From the NCBI RefSeq assembly GCF_019331735.1, contig NZ_JAHBBH010000003.1, forward strand, positions 62,001 through 126,000: a DNA stretch of 64,000 nucleotides, read 5' to 3'. The notes under the pieces are model-generated. The model was not told the origin of the DNA, made no database searches, and was given only the letters and a program-made list of their open reading frames with translations. Shown here in pieces: positions 36,035 to 45,476 of the stretch; within the stretch, counting starts at the first letter, position 1; each line of letters opens with the position of its first letter. A program made the translations under genes and the position numbers. Source of the stretch: Bifidobacterium miconis (GTDB lineage: Bacteria > Actinomycetota > Actinomycetes > Actinomycetales > Bifidobacteriaceae).

Positions 36035-37345
36035 TCAGCACACTGATGAGGCCATTGTCAGCAATCGTTGCCATTGTTCGACGATCGTTGCCATATCGAA
36101 CTTTTCCGCATCGTCCAATGTCTGAGCACTGTATTTGACGCGCCGTTCCTCATCGTCGATCAGCAGGTCTATCCGACCGGCCATGTCGGCGATGTCGCCG
36201 GGGGCGACCAGTTCGCCGTTCACGCCGTCGGCCACGATCTCGGCGGGGCCGGTTTCGCAGTCGAAGCTGACGATGGGCAGCTTGTGGGCTTTGGCCTCGA
36301 GCAGTACCATCGGCAATCCCTCGAAACGGGACGTCATGACGAACATGGCGGCTTGACGGTAGTAGTCGGCCATATTGTCGACGCGGCCTTTGAGGATGAG
36401 CTGTTTGCCGATGCCGGCTTGAGCGATCTTCTCCTCCAGCATCGGACGGTCTTCGCCCTCGCCGAGTATCAGCCACCGCCAGTCGGGATGTTGGGGCAGG
36501 ACTCGTGCGGCGATGTCCACCAGCATGTCGAAGCCCTTTTGGTAGGTGAGGCGACCGGAGCTGATGATGGTGCGGGAGTCCGCGTCGTACACCGGTTCGG
36601 GCGTGATCCGCTGCATCGGATTGGGAATGGCGATGACCGGACACTTGGGATGCGCGTTGTCCTCATACAGTTTTTTGTCCGCTTCGGTGAGCGTGACGAT
36701 GGCGTCCGCCTTGCGGGCGGCCCAGCGGCGGGTGAGCCTGCGATAGGGCACGCCGGGGTTCTGGTGGTAGTTGAAATGCTCCCACGAAATGACCTTGACG
36801 CCGGTGGCTCGTTTGAGCGGCAACGAATACATGTCGAGTATGCCGTCGATGTCGACGAGGATATCAACATGCTGCTGCCTGACGATGCGCTTGAGGCGGC
36901 GGACCGTGTCGAAGTAGTGCTGGATGCCGTGGGTGACGGTCGGGTAGATCGTGTGGCGGGCGATGCGCGGGTCGATCGGGAAGAACGGCTTCGGGTTCTC
37001 TTCAAACAGGCTGATGAAGCTGAGCTTCAAAGGTAGTTGAGCGTACGCTCCCCCAGTCATGCTACGCATGACAGCCCGTCCTGCAATTCCGGACGCGCTA
37101 CGCGCGGCATTGTCTGACTCGCTGTCGCTCGTTCCTCGCCTAAAAACACCTCCGGCGTTTTCTTTGCGGCTCGGCCCAGCCGAGGGGGCCGAGGCTCCGC
37201 CAGCTTCCTGATTGCTTGTCTCAGGCAGCAAGGCTTCAGACACTAGGGCGTTGGCGAGCATGATGGAGACATTTTCGGTGCCGCCGGAGCGGGTGATGTC
37301 GCCGGAGAAAAAGGCGACGTGCAGAGGCTGCCGGGAGCCGGTCAT
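36035..37345 (-). CDS. Family 4 glycosyltransferase with a repeat-derived insertion
   Basis: 436 residues. It starts like a GT4 enzyme (HVAFFSGDITRSGGTENVSI), then has about 57 residues encoded by a repeat (from EAGGASAPSAGPSR to MRSMTGGAY), then resumes with LKLSFISLFEENPKPFF. The C-terminal domain has SSGRLTYQKGFDMLV, LILGEGEDR, and the donor-binding FEGLPMVLLEAKAHKLPIVS. The insertion falls between the first helix and the next strand of the N-terminal Rossmann domain. The reading frame is kept. Activity of the altered protein is uncertain. It overlaps the preceding gene by 4 bases. Confidence 0.85.
   Translation of the reverse strand: MTGSRQPLHVAFFSGDITRSGGTENVSIMLANALVSEALLPETSNQEAGGASAPSAGPSRKENAGGVFRRGTSDSESDNAARSASGIAGRAVMRSMTGGAYAQLPLKLSFISLFEENPKPFFPIDPRIARHTIYPTVTHGIQHYFDTVRRLKRIVRQQHVDILVDIDGILDMYSLPLKRATGVKVISWEHFNYHQNPGVPYRRLTRRWAARKADAIVTLTEADKKLYEDNAHPKCPVIAIPNPMQRITPEPVYDADSRTIISSGRLTYQKGFDMLVDIAARVLPQHPDWRWLILGEGEDRPMLEEKIAQAGIGKQLILKGRVDNMADYYRQAAMFVMTSRFEGLPMVLLEAKAHKLPIVSFDCETGPAEIVADGVNGELVAPGDIADMAGRIDLLIDDEERRVKYSAQTLDDAEKFDMATIVEQWQRLLTMASSVC
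37041..37207. repeat. Family R repeat inside a glycosyltransferase gene (copy 3)
   Basis: Read on the minus strand it carries CTGGCGGAGCCTCGGCCCCC, a nested block with GGCGAGGAACGAGCGACAGC, and GACTGGGGGAGCGTACGC. These match the blocks of the other family R copies. The whole unit is open in the frame of the host gene. Confidence 0.8.
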
Positions 37346-37944
37346 CGGATTCCTCCTTCCGCTACGGAGTACTCTTCGTCAGGAACCAGTTCCGGGACGA
37401 GATTGTGGCAATAGCCCTGCGTCGCGTTCTCGCGATGGATGATGCGGGCCGGATTGCCTACGACGATGCTGTGGTCGGGCACGTCGAAGTTCACATACGC
37501 GTTCGGCGCGATGAGCACATCGTTGCCGATGCGGATGCCGCCGACCACGACCGCGTTGGAACCGAACCACACGCGGTTGCCGATCCGCGGCACACCGGCG
37601 CGACGGCCGCGATTTTCCTGTCCGATCACCACGCCGGGACTCAGGTTCACGTTGCTGCCAAGTCGGGTCTCGCCGTTCACGATCACCGTGCCGCGATGTC
37701 CGATGAACAGTCCGGTGTCAATGCGAGCGCCGTATCCGATCTGGAAACCGGTCTTTTTGGACAGTCTCAACAACCGAAATCGATACCATACATGCAGCAA
37801 TCCGCTGCGATGAGCTTGAGCCTTGCGCAGCAACGACGTGAACCTGAACCCTTCCTGAATCATGCGCGTGTTCAGCATGTCCTTGCGAGAGGACGCCGCG
37901 GCATAGCGGAAACAGTCTGAACGAATCAGCTCAGCGGTGTTCAT
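37342..37944 (-). CDS. Hexapeptide-repeat acyltransferase (CysE/WcaF-like)
   Basis: 200 residues. The C-terminal ~120 residues are left-handed beta-helix repeats (IGYGARIDTGLFIGHRGTVI, SPGVVIG, IGNRVWFGSNAVVVGGIRIG) ending in VVGNPARII. This resembles serine acetyltransferase-like enzymes that O-acetylate sugars in polysaccharide clusters. The catalytic His would be in FIGHRG. It overlaps both neighbours by 4 bases (ATGA), so translation is coupled with the polymerase and the GT4 gene. Confidence 0.85.
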   Translation of the reverse strand: MNTAELIRSDCFRYAAASSRKDMLNTRMIQEGFRFTSLLRKAQAHRSGLLHVWYRFRLLRLSKKTGFQIGYGARIDTGLFIGHRGTVIVNGETRLGSNVNLSPGVVIGQENRGRRAGVPRIGNRVWFGSNAVVVGGIRIGNDVLIAPNAYVNFDVPDHSIVVGNPARIIHRENATQGYCHNLVPELVPDEEYSVAEGGIR

Positions 37945-39128
37945 GAGTCGAGTCCTTTCACAAGCAACCGTTCCTCCTGCGTGAGCGGCACTTTCTGGTA
38001 CCGGTTGAGCACGAGCAGGTGCAACACCGGGAACGTGGCGGCCTCATGGCGGGTCCACGAGCCGAAATCCGGTTCGAAGATGAACGAGCCAAGCGCATAG
38101 CCAAGGAACACGCACAAGGCGAGGAACAGCGTGGGATCGTTGATCCTGTTGATCTGGCGCAGCAGATTCACCATGTATGCGGTCACCATGCACTGGAACA
38201 CGAAGAACGGGAGATAATACACGCCGCGCATGGCCAGTTCGATCGGAATCATCATGCGGAACGCGTTGATGACGTAGTTGACCATGAACAGTGGCAAACC
38301 GTCGCCGGGAATCAGGTTAAGTATCAGTGTCGCCGAATCGGCGCTGTCGCCGAACGCAATGTCGTATCCGGCACGCAGATCCATGATCTGCCGATACTCA
38401 TCCGGCATGATGCGCTGCGCAGTCATCATCATCGCATAGATCACTGCGAACAGCAGCGCGATGATGATCAGCATAGAGCCGACGCCCAGCTGCTGCCGAC
38501 TGTGGAAGAGCGCGAGGATCACATACACGGCGAGGATCAGCGCGGCGATCATCACGTAGTATTCGCGGAAGAACGTGCTTTCGTAATACAGCACACCGCA
38601 GCTGAGCAGGATCTTCACCAGCGAGTTGTCGATCGGCAACAGCAGTATCATGTACACGGCGAGGAAGAACGAGAACTGGATGATATCCTTGCCGATCGTG
38701 AAAATGTAGATATTGAGCAGTCCCACGGTCGCGAGGACGAACAGTGACTGCAGGAAGTCGGGCGCGTCGGCGCGGATGATCATGAGCACCGCCAGTGCCG
38801 TGAAGATGATGCCCAGGCAGATCGACCAGTCAACCATCGTCTCCAGAGCGAAGAAGTTGACGCTGCGGAACAGGTCGGCGGCGACCTCATAGCTACCGCC
38901 CCACGCTTGCATAAAACCGTTGCCGGTGACCTGCCCAAGAATGCGGTTGTTGTCGTAAAAATACTTCGGCGGCAACACATACGCCACCATGATCTTGGCG
39001 GCGATCATCACCGGCACAACGAGTGCGAGGAGCGTGTTCTTGTTGCGCGTCTCGAGGGCGAACCTGCGCCGGCGACGCTCCGTGCGGGTCATGCCGCGAA
39101 TGGCGGCGGGGGTCATCGTGGCGCTCAT
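37941..39128 (-). CDS. EpsG-like polysaccharide polymerase (Wzy role)
   Basis: 395 residues, about ten helices after a basic N-terminus (TRTERRRRRFALETR). The layout and motifs such as FTIGKDIIQFSFFLAVYM, FFREYYVMIA and FIFEPDFGSWTRHEAA resemble the EpsG/Wzy-type family. It would polymerise lipid-linked repeat units on the outer face of the membrane. The assignment rests on topology and context, since Wzy proteins are poorly conserved. 4-base overlaps with the genes on both sides. Confidence 0.7.
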   Translation of the reverse strand: MSATMTPAAIRGMTRTERRRRRFALETRNKNTLLALVVPVMIAAKIMVAYVLPPKYFYDNNRILGQVTGNGFMQAWGGSYEVAADLFRSVNFFALETMVDWSICLGIIFTALAVLMIIRADAPDFLQSLFVLATVGLLNIYIFTIGKDIIQFSFFLAVYMILLLPIDNSLVKILLSCGVLYYESTFFREYYVMIAALILAVYVILALFHSRQQLGVGSMLIIIALLFAVIYAMMMTAQRIMPDEYRQIMDLRAGYDIAFGDSADSATLILNLIPGDGLPLFMVNYVINAFRMMIPIELAMRGVYYLPFFVFQCMVTAYMVNLLRQINRINDPTLFLALCVFLGYALGSFIFEPDFGSWTRHEAATFPVLHLLVLNRYQKVPLTQEERLLVKGLDS

Positions 39129-40996
39129 CGACGGCTCGTTTCTGCATGGGCGGACGGATTGGCCGCCGACGAACGCACGCCCCGAGACGCGGAACCGCGT
39201 TCAGCCTTGGCCAGTTCGTCCAGATAGAATCGCTGCAGCCATTCGGCGTTGGCCGTGATGTCGAAGCCGGCCTTGGTGACCAGTTCCGGACCACGCTCGC
39301 GCTTGGCCGCGTACGCGGCACCGTCACCGGCAACGGTCACACAGCTCCCGTAATACGATTCCGCCTGCGCGAGAATGCGCTTCGCCCACTCTTCGGGAGC
39401 GGCGTCCAACGCCACGACCTGCACGTTGCCAGTGACGTCGCACTGGACCGGCACACGGTCGGAGATCGTGCATGGCAGGCCGGCGGCCTGCGCCTCGATC
39501 ATGGTGACGGGCAGTCCCTCGAACAGGCTGGGCAACACGAACGCGTCCATGCCCTGCATGATGCGGTTCACATCCGAGCGCACGCCGAGGAACCGCACCG
39601 CGTCGTCGAGACCGAGCGAGGCGACCTTCTCCCGCATGCGATTCTTCAGTTCGTCGTTCAGTTCGCCGCCGCCGACCAGCCACAGTTCGCTGTTCGGGCG
39701 GATCCTGTGCAGCGCGGCGAAGATGTCGATGAGGAACTCGTGGTTCTTCTGCGGGAAGAACCGACCAACATGGCCGAGCACGAACGTGTCGGAGCCCGCT
39801 CCGAATTCGGCGCGCACTTTAGCGGCGACCGCCGGATCGTACCGGTAGAGCGACGTGTCGATGGCGTTGCGCTGCTGGATGACGCGGCCACGGTTCTTCG
39901 CGCCGAACAGCCAGTCGCCCGCCTCCTCGCCGCATGCGAACATGTGCGTCACGTAGCGTGGCAGGCGCAGGCGGAAGTATTCGCGGAACACGGATTTCAC
40001 GTCGAATCCGACGGGCCGGTTGTGCGCGTGGGCGATGCGCACGGGCACGCCGAGCTTGGCCGCCTCGCGCAGGCCGAAGTAGCTGCGCTCCTCCAGGTTG
40101 GAATGAACGATCCGATACTCGGAATGCGCCTTGAGGAACGAGCGGATCTCCTTCTTGTACCGGCCGAAATACTGCGGGTACATTGGGCACATGCGGTACA
40201 CGCGCCCGCCGAGCGCCTCGATCTCGTCCTCGTAGGCGGCGCGGTAGTCGCGGTTGACAAGGAAGTCGTAGGTGACCTTGCCGCGATCCATGTGGCGCAG
40301 GTAGTTCATCATCATGGTTTCGGCGCCGCCGCGGTCCATGACCGTGTCGAGCACGAGCACTCGGGTGGGGCTCTGTGCCGCGGAAGACACGGAAGACACG
40401 GGAGTCGGCGTCGCGGGGGAATCCTCGGAAGAAGCCGCGGCAACGGCTGAGACGGCAGGATCGACGGCACCGGGCGTCGTCCCCGCCGACTGAGCCGCAC
40501 GCACCGGGTCGATGCGCAGCGTGGTTTCCGCGCGCACCACGGATCCGGACGGGATGTCGCCGCTGATGACGCATCCGGCGCCGATCACGCAGTTGTCGCC
40601 GATGTTCGCGCCCTTGAGGATGGTCACGTTGGAGCCGATCCAGCAGTGCGAGCCGATATGCACCGGCGCGGTCGAATATCCCTGCTCCTTGATGGCGAGC
40701 GTCGGGTCGGCGAAGCGGTGGTTATGATCGTAGATGCGCACGTTTTCGCCGAAAATCGTCTCGCTGCCGATGGTGATGGATTCCATCGCGTGCACGGCGC
40801 ACCCGTTGTTGAAGAACACGTTGTCGCCGATCACGATGTCGCCGGTGCGGCCGCCGCCCGCGCGGTCGCAGGTTGCCTGAAAGCCCTTACGCATGTGGAA
40901 GTTGCGCCCCCAGCGCATGTGCCGACCGTACACGAGCTTGTACAGTGCCTTGAGCAGCAGTCCGGTGAAGTGGTACCAAAGCTTGAACAGGATCAT
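39125..40996 (-). CDS. Fusion of hexapeptide acyltransferase and family 4 glycosyltransferase
   Basis: 623 residues. Residues 1-165 form a WbbJ/CysE-like left-handed beta-helix (IGDNVFFNNGCAVHA, VRIYDHNHRF with the catalytic-type His pair, IGSHCWIGSNVTILKGANIG). An Ala/Ser/Thr/Pro-rich linker of about 50 residues follows. Residues about 215-610 are a GT4 enzyme: LDTVMDRGGAETMMMNYLRH, GHVGRFFPQKNHEFLI, LWLVGGGE, and PSLFEGLPVTMIEAQAAGLP. The two activities are usually on separate genes. The frame is continuous with no internal start that has a good ribosome site in the linker. Confidence 0.85.
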   Translation of the reverse strand: MILFKLWYHFTGLLLKALYKLVYGRHMRWGRNFHMRKGFQATCDRAGGGRTGDIVIGDNVFFNNGCAVHAMESITIGSETIFGENVRIYDHNHRFADPTLAIKEQGYSTAPVHIGSHCWIGSNVTILKGANIGDNCVIGAGCVISGDIPSGSVVRAETTLRIDPVRAAQSAGTTPGAVDPAVSAVAAASSEDSPATPTPVSSVSSAAQSPTRVLVLDTVMDRGGAETMMMNYLRHMDRGKVTYDFLVNRDYRAAYEDEIEALGGRVYRMCPMYPQYFGRYKKEIRSFLKAHSEYRIVHSNLEERSYFGLREAAKLGVPVRIAHAHNRPVGFDVKSVFREYFRLRLPRYVTHMFACGEEAGDWLFGAKNRGRVIQQRNAIDTSLYRYDPAVAAKVRAEFGAGSDTFVLGHVGRFFPQKNHEFLIDIFAALHRIRPNSELWLVGGGELNDELKNRMREKVASLGLDDAVRFLGVRSDVNRIMQGMDAFVLPSLFEGLPVTMIEAQAAGLPCTISDRVPVQCDVTGNVQVVALDAAPEEWAKRILAQAESYYGSCVTVAGDGAAYAAKRERGPELVTKAGFDITANAEWLQRFYLDELAKAERGSASRGVRSSAANPSAHAETSRR

Positions 40997-42354
40997 CGCA
41001 GGTCCTTTCCGTCGTTCGCCGTATCAGCCTCATCCACAGCGTCGCCGTCAACGGCAACGTCGGCTCCGCCAGCCGCAACGTCACCGCCGTCAGCCGCAGC
41101 CTTCCCCAGATAATGCGCGCTGATCGTGTCCAGCATCCGGTCCACGGTGAACCGGTCGAGATACGTCCGCCGCACCTGTTCCTTCGGCAGCGGGTGGTCG
41201 ATCAGGTCGACCACCACGCCAGCGCCGACGTCGGGGTCGCCGACGGGGAACAGCATGCCGTTGACCATCGGCTGCACGATCTCGTCGTTGCCGGCCGTGT
41301 CGGTCGCGGCGATCTGCACGCCGGCGCGCAGCGCTTCGACCAGCGAATACGGCATGCCTTCGTACAGCGACGTGAGCAGGTACACGTCGAACGCGGCGAC
41401 GATGCGCTCGGCGTCCGTGCGGTATCCGGCGAAATGCACGCGGTCGGCAATGCCGTGCGCCGCGCAGTAGTGTTTCATCTCGTCCTCGAACGGGCCGTCG
41501 CCCACGTACACGACGTGCGTGTCCGGACGCAGCGCGATCACCCGGCGCACCACGCCGAGCGACGTCATCGGATCCTTCTGCTCGACCAGCCGCGCGGTCA
41601 CGCCCACCACGGGAGCCCCGTCCGGAATCACGCCGGCCAGCCCCAGCGCCGCAAGCGCCTCGGCGCGCGACGGTACCGGCTCGTCGGCGATGCCGTTGTA
41701 CACGACTTCGAACTTGTCCGGGCGGTCGACGTGCTTGGCGAGCGCCGCGTCCCGCTCCCCCGACGACACGTTGAACGTCGTGTCGGTGATGCGCCGGCTC
41801 ATCCAGCGTTCCAGCGCGACGAACACGAGATGCTTGGACCCGCTGAATTCGGGTGCCTGGAACGAGTAGGCGTGCGGCGTGTAGAACACGCGCCTGACAC
41901 CGCAGAACCGGCCGCACAGGGCCACGGCGGCGCGGCCGATCACGCCGGCCTTGGAACTGTGGCAGTGGACGACGTCGGGGCGGAATTCGCGCATGACGCG
42001 CGCCACGGTCAGCACCGCCCGCATTTCATGCTTCGGGCTGATGTCGCGCACGAGGTCGGCGCACGGGATCATGCGCGCGCGTTCCGACATGCTGGGCAGT
42101 GCGGCGCGATAGTAGTCGTCGATGCGCGACGTGCCGTAGACCACGGTCACGTCGAAGCGCTCCGGGTCAAGCCCGTTGACGAGGTCGACCACGTGCCGTC
42201 CGCAGCCACCCATGGCCTCCTGGATGAGCAGCACGCGCGTGCGCGCCGCGTTTCGGTTCATGTCCCGACCCATATCCCGCCGGCCCATGCCTCGGCTTGC
42301 ATCCCGGCCTCGGCCCGTGCGGCCCATGCTCCGCCACGCACTCAGCCGGCTCAT
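40993..42354 (-). CDS. Family 4 glycosyltransferase
   Basis: Up to 453 residues. The first ~35 are Arg/Gly/Met-rich (SMGRTGRGRDASRGMGRRDM) with several ATGs, so the true start may be internal; the 4-base overlap with the kinase gene favours 42354. Domains: EAMGGCGRHVVDLVNGL (N-terminal Rossmann), HCHSSKAGVIGR, GVTARLVEQKDPMTSL, VYVGDGPFEDEM, and TSLYEGMPYSLVEALRAG. The C-terminal tail is an Asp/Gly/Ala-rich low-complexity stretch. It probably adds the second sugar after the priming transferase. Confidence 0.87.
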   Translation of the reverse strand: MSRLSAWRSMGRTGRGRDASRGMGRRDMGRDMNRNAARTRVLLIQEAMGGCGRHVVDLVNGLDPERFDVTVVYGTSRIDDYYRAALPSMSERARMIPCADLVRDISPKHEMRAVLTVARVMREFRPDVVHCHSSKAGVIGRAAVALCGRFCGVRRVFYTPHAYSFQAPEFSGSKHLVFVALERWMSRRITDTTFNVSSGERDAALAKHVDRPDKFEVVYNGIADEPVPSRAEALAALGLAGVIPDGAPVVGVTARLVEQKDPMTSLGVVRRVIALRPDTHVVYVGDGPFEDEMKHYCAAHGIADRVHFAGYRTDAERIVAAFDVYLLTSLYEGMPYSLVEALRAGVQIAATDTAGNDEIVQPMVNGMLFPVGDPDVGAGVVVDLIDHPLPKEQVRRTYLDRFTVDRMLDTISAHYLGKAAADGGDVAAGGADVAVDGDAVDEADTANDGKDLR

Positions 42355-43796
42355 GACTGGTCCTTGCCGAACGACGGCAGTTCGAGACCCTTATGTCCCT
42401 TGTTCCTGCCGGAGTAGCCGTAGTGGTAGTAGTAATCGTCGCCGCCCTTGCGCGCCTGCATCTGGTTGAACACCGAGCCGACCACGGTCACGTCGATCAT
42501 GGCGAGCTCTTGCACCGCGTCCTTGAGCTGGCGCTTGATGGTCACGCCCTGGCTGGCGACGAGCAGCAGACGCGCGCCGTCCTTGGCGAACACGGCGGCG
42601 TCGTTGGCGACGCGCAGCGGCGTGGTGTCGATGATGATGTGGTCGTAGAGTCCGGAGATCTTGTCGAGCAGCGTTTTCATGGCGTTCGAGTTGATGAGGA
42701 TGCTTGGATTGGTGGTCTGCTCGCCGGCCGGCAGCACGTGCAGGTTCGGCTTCCAGTACTGCTGGATGGCGTCGGAGGAGGACGCCTGCCCGGTGAGCAG
42801 GTGGCTGAGTCCCACGGTGCCGTCGAGTCCGAGCTGCTTGGCGACGGACGGCTTGCGCAGGTCGGTGTCGATGAGCAGCACCTTGGCGCCGTTCTCGGCG
42901 AGCGCCGCGGCGAGGTTGACGGCGATGGTGGTTTTGCCTTCGTTGGCGCCGCTGGAGGTGACGACGATCACGTTGGAGCGGTTGGTGCGGTCAGGCGAGA
43001 CGAACGACAGGTTGATCGCGAGTCGGCGGATGCTTTCGGAGGCGTTGCCGGAGGGGTTGGCGACCACGACGGGCTTGCCGGCGCGGAATTCGGCGTCCTT
43101 CATGACGGTGCCGAGCACGGGCGCGTCGGCGATGCGCTGCAGGTCGGCCATTTGGCGCAGGCGGCTGTCGAGCACTTCGATGGTCATGCCGACGCAGGCT
43201 GCCGCCACGAGCGCGATGAGCGCCATTTTGAACATGAACGACCTGACGTTGGGCGAGCTGGGTTCGCCGGGCGCGGTGGCCTCCTTGACGACGGACAGGT
43301 TGAGGTAGCTGAGCACGTACGTTTTCTCGGAGCTGTACGAGTCGTCGGACAGCTGAGTCTTGAGGCTTTCGCCGACCGCGTTGGCGATGTCGGCGGCGCG
43401 CTGCGCGTCGGTGTCGTTCACCGCGATGTTCACGAAGTACGAGGACGACGTGCCGATGGCGATGTTCGCGGCGAGCGCGGTCGCGGTCGTGTCGAGGCCG
43501 AGCTGGTCGATGACCGGGTCGAGCACGGCCGGCGTGGTGACAAGTGTGGGCAGCGTGCCGAGCATGGAGGTCACGTAGTCGGATTCGGATTGGATCTGCG
43601 CGAAGCCGGGCTTGGACGTCTCCTCGCCGGAGCTGCTCACGTTGTGGTTGAAGCTGGCAAACATTTGCGCGGTGGCCGTGTACTGGGGCGTCTGGCGGCT
43701 GACGTAGACGAAGCCGCCGGCCAGCACGACGAGCAGCACCACGAGTTCCGCGACGAGATGCTTCTTCAGCGTTTGGAGGATGTCTGCGATGGTCAC
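42351..43796 (-). CDS. Wzz / BY-type tyrosine kinase fusion, chain length control
   Basis: 481 residues from GTG 43796, preceded by AAGGAA; an ATG at 43832 has no ribosome site. Wzz part: a helix near 10-30, an extracytoplasmic domain, and a second helix near 190-210. The C-terminal cytoplasmic kinase has Walker A SSGANEGKTT, Walker A' LLIDTDLRKP, and Walker B HIIIDTTP. The tail carries a tyrosine cluster, DDYYYHYGYSG, the expected autophosphorylation site. This single-chain layout controls polymer length and export. Overlaps the next gene by 4 bases. Confidence 0.88.
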   Translation of the reverse strand: MTIADILQTLKKHLVAELVVLLVVLAGGFVYVSRQTPQYTATAQMFASFNHNVSSSGEETSKPGFAQIQSESDYVTSMLGTLPTLVTTPAVLDPVIDQLGLDTTATALAANIAIGTSSSYFVNIAVNDTDAQRAADIANAVGESLKTQLSDDSYSSEKTYVLSYLNLSVVKEATAPGEPSSPNVRSFMFKMALIALVAAACVGMTIEVLDSRLRQMADLQRIADAPVLGTVMKDAEFRAGKPVVVANPSGNASESIRRLAINLSFVSPDRTNRSNVIVVTSSGANEGKTTIAVNLAAALAENGAKVLLIDTDLRKPSVAKQLGLDGTVGLSHLLTGQASSSDAIQQYWKPNLHVLPAGEQTTNPSILINSNAMKTLLDKISGLYDHIIIDTTPLRVANDAAVFAKDGARLLLVASQGVTIKRQLKDAVQELAMIDVTVVGSVFNQMQARKGGDDYYYHYGYSGRNKGHKGLELPSFGKDQS

Positions 43797-43919
43797 TTGC
43801 TGTTCCTTACTGTTGCGGGTTCCGTGTTGCATGTCGTTGGTGTGGGGAAGGTCGTTGGGGCCGTTGCTGTCACGGCGCGGATTGGATGGGTCGGTGAATG
43901 ACGTGCGATGCGGTGCGGG

Positions 43920-45476
43920 CTAGTACGCTCCCCGTTGCATGGCGACCGCCGATACGGTGCGCAGCATGAGCACGATGTCGCCGACGATCGACCAGTTCTG
44001 CACGTAAGAGACGTCGAGCCGCTCGCTTTCCTCCGCGCTCAGGTCGGAACGGCCGGAGACCTGCCATGGGCCGGTGATGCCGGGCTTGACGAGCATGCGC
44101 GTGGCGTAGATCTGGTTGTAGCGTTCGTGTTCCTCGGGCAGCGGCGGCCGCGGGCCGACGATGGACATGTCGCCGCGCAGCACGTTGATGAACTGGGGCA
44201 GTTCGTCGATGGAGAACCGTCGGATGAACTTGCCGACGGGGGTGATGCGCGGATCGTCCTTCATTTTGAAGATGAACCGGCCTTCCTGGCCGCTGTCTTT
44301 GGCGAGCTGCGCCTTGAGCGCGTCCGCATTGACGACCATGGAACGGAATTTGATCATGTCGAACGGTTCGCCTCTGAGCCCGATGCGCCGCTGCGTGTAG
44401 AACACGGGGCCGCCGTCGGTGAGCTTGATGGCGATGGCCACGGGAACGGTGACGATCGCGGAGGCGACGAGCGCGATGACGGAAAGCGCCACGTCGAAGA
44501 CGCGCTTGACGATGCGCGTACCTGCCGAGTATTGGGGCAGGCGCAGGGTGAGGATGGTGGTGTCCTGCATGGAGCGGATCTGCGTTTCGTGTCCGGCGGC
44601 GTCGGCCGCGGAGGTGATGAGCGCGACCTCCATGCCCATGGATTCCATGCGCACGGAGAACGTGTTGAACGCGTCGGAGAAGCGGTGCAATACGTCGCAG
44701 ACCATGACGGTCTGTACGCCGGCTTCCGCGAGTTTGCCGGTGAAGCGGGCGGGCGCGTATTCGACGACGGCGATCGGGGTTCCGTTCGAAGTAAAGTCCG
44801 CCGCGCCGCACGACCGGTCGGCTTCGATGCGCCGATCGCGTGCGTTCCAGCGGATGGGGCATACGACGACGGGATGATAGCTGAGCTGCTGGCGCTGCCC
44901 AAGGAAGTCGAGCGTGTCGCGGATGCCCTCGGGCGAGCCGACCACGGCGGTGGCGTAGGAGAACATGCGCCGGTTGCGCGTGCGCACAACGACTGGCCGC
45001 AGCGCCATGCGTTCGATCATGGTGAGCACCACGCCGAGCGCCAGCGCGAGGTTGAGGCCGGCCAGCGCGAGGTCGAGGTCGGCGACGAAGCTGAACGCGC
45101 ACTGGATGAACCAGCAGATGATGCCGGCCTTGAGGATCATGACGTTGACCTGATAGCCGTCGCCCATGACGTGCCGGTGGTAGATGCCGGCGACGGACAG
45201 GCTGACCACCCACATGACGGCCGAGCACAGCACGCCGACGATCATGGGCATGAGCCAGTTGATGCGCGCGGCGTTGAGGTCGCGCAGATCGTCGCGGAAC
45301 AGCTGCACGGCGAGCACGGCGATGACGAACATGAGCGCGTCGGCGGCCATGAACATGACGTTCACCACGGAACGCCAGTACATGGTGCGCGCAAGACGCT
45401 GCTGGGCCGCATCCACGAACCTGTCGGCGATGCCGGCCGCGTATCGAACCGGTTTGTCGGCAGTCACTTCGAGCAC
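43920..45476 (-). CDS. Priming undecaprenyl-phosphate sugar-phosphate transferase
   Basis: 518 residues from GTG 45476; GTG 45467 has better spacing from AGAGGAAGG and is an alternative. Four or five N-terminal helices, a central cytoplasmic CoA-binding-like domain, one more helix, then the catalytic sugar-transferase domain: KRVFDVALSVIALV, MIKFRSMVVNAD, RRFSIDELPQFINVL, SIVGPRPPLPEE, and KPGITGPWQVSGRS. It transfers a sugar-1-phosphate (glucose or galactose in relatives) to undecaprenyl phosphate, the first step of the pathway. It is the first gene of the long minus-strand exopolysaccharide operon. Confidence 0.9.
   Translation of the reverse strand: MLEVTADKPVRYAAGIADRFVDAAQQRLARTMYWRSVVNVMFMAADALMFVIAVLAVQLFRDDLRDLNAARINWLMPMIVGVLCSAVMWVVSLSVAGIYHRHVMGDGYQVNVMILKAGIICWFIQCAFSFVADLDLALAGLNLALALGVVLTMIERMALRPVVVRTRNRRMFSYATAVVGSPEGIRDTLDFLGQRQQLSYHPVVVCPIRWNARDRRIEADRSCGAADFTSNGTPIAVVEYAPARFTGKLAEAGVQTVMVCDVLHRFSDAFNTFSVRMESMGMEVALITSAADAAGHETQIRSMQDTTILTLRLPQYSAGTRIVKRVFDVALSVIALVASAIVTVPVAIAIKLTDGGPVFYTQRRIGLRGEPFDMIKFRSMVVNADALKAQLAKDSGQEGRFIFKMKDDPRITPVGKFIRRFSIDELPQFINVLRGDMSIVGPRPPLPEEHERYNQIYATRMLVKPGITGPWQVSGRSDLSAEESERLDVSYVQNWSIVGDIVLMLRTVSAVAMQRGAY

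Noticed and set aside
36035-37345. Glycosyltransferase gene as a pseudogene
   Set aside because: The repeat insertion keeps the frame open and both GT4 domains are otherwise complete, so it is kept as a coding sequence with an odd insert.
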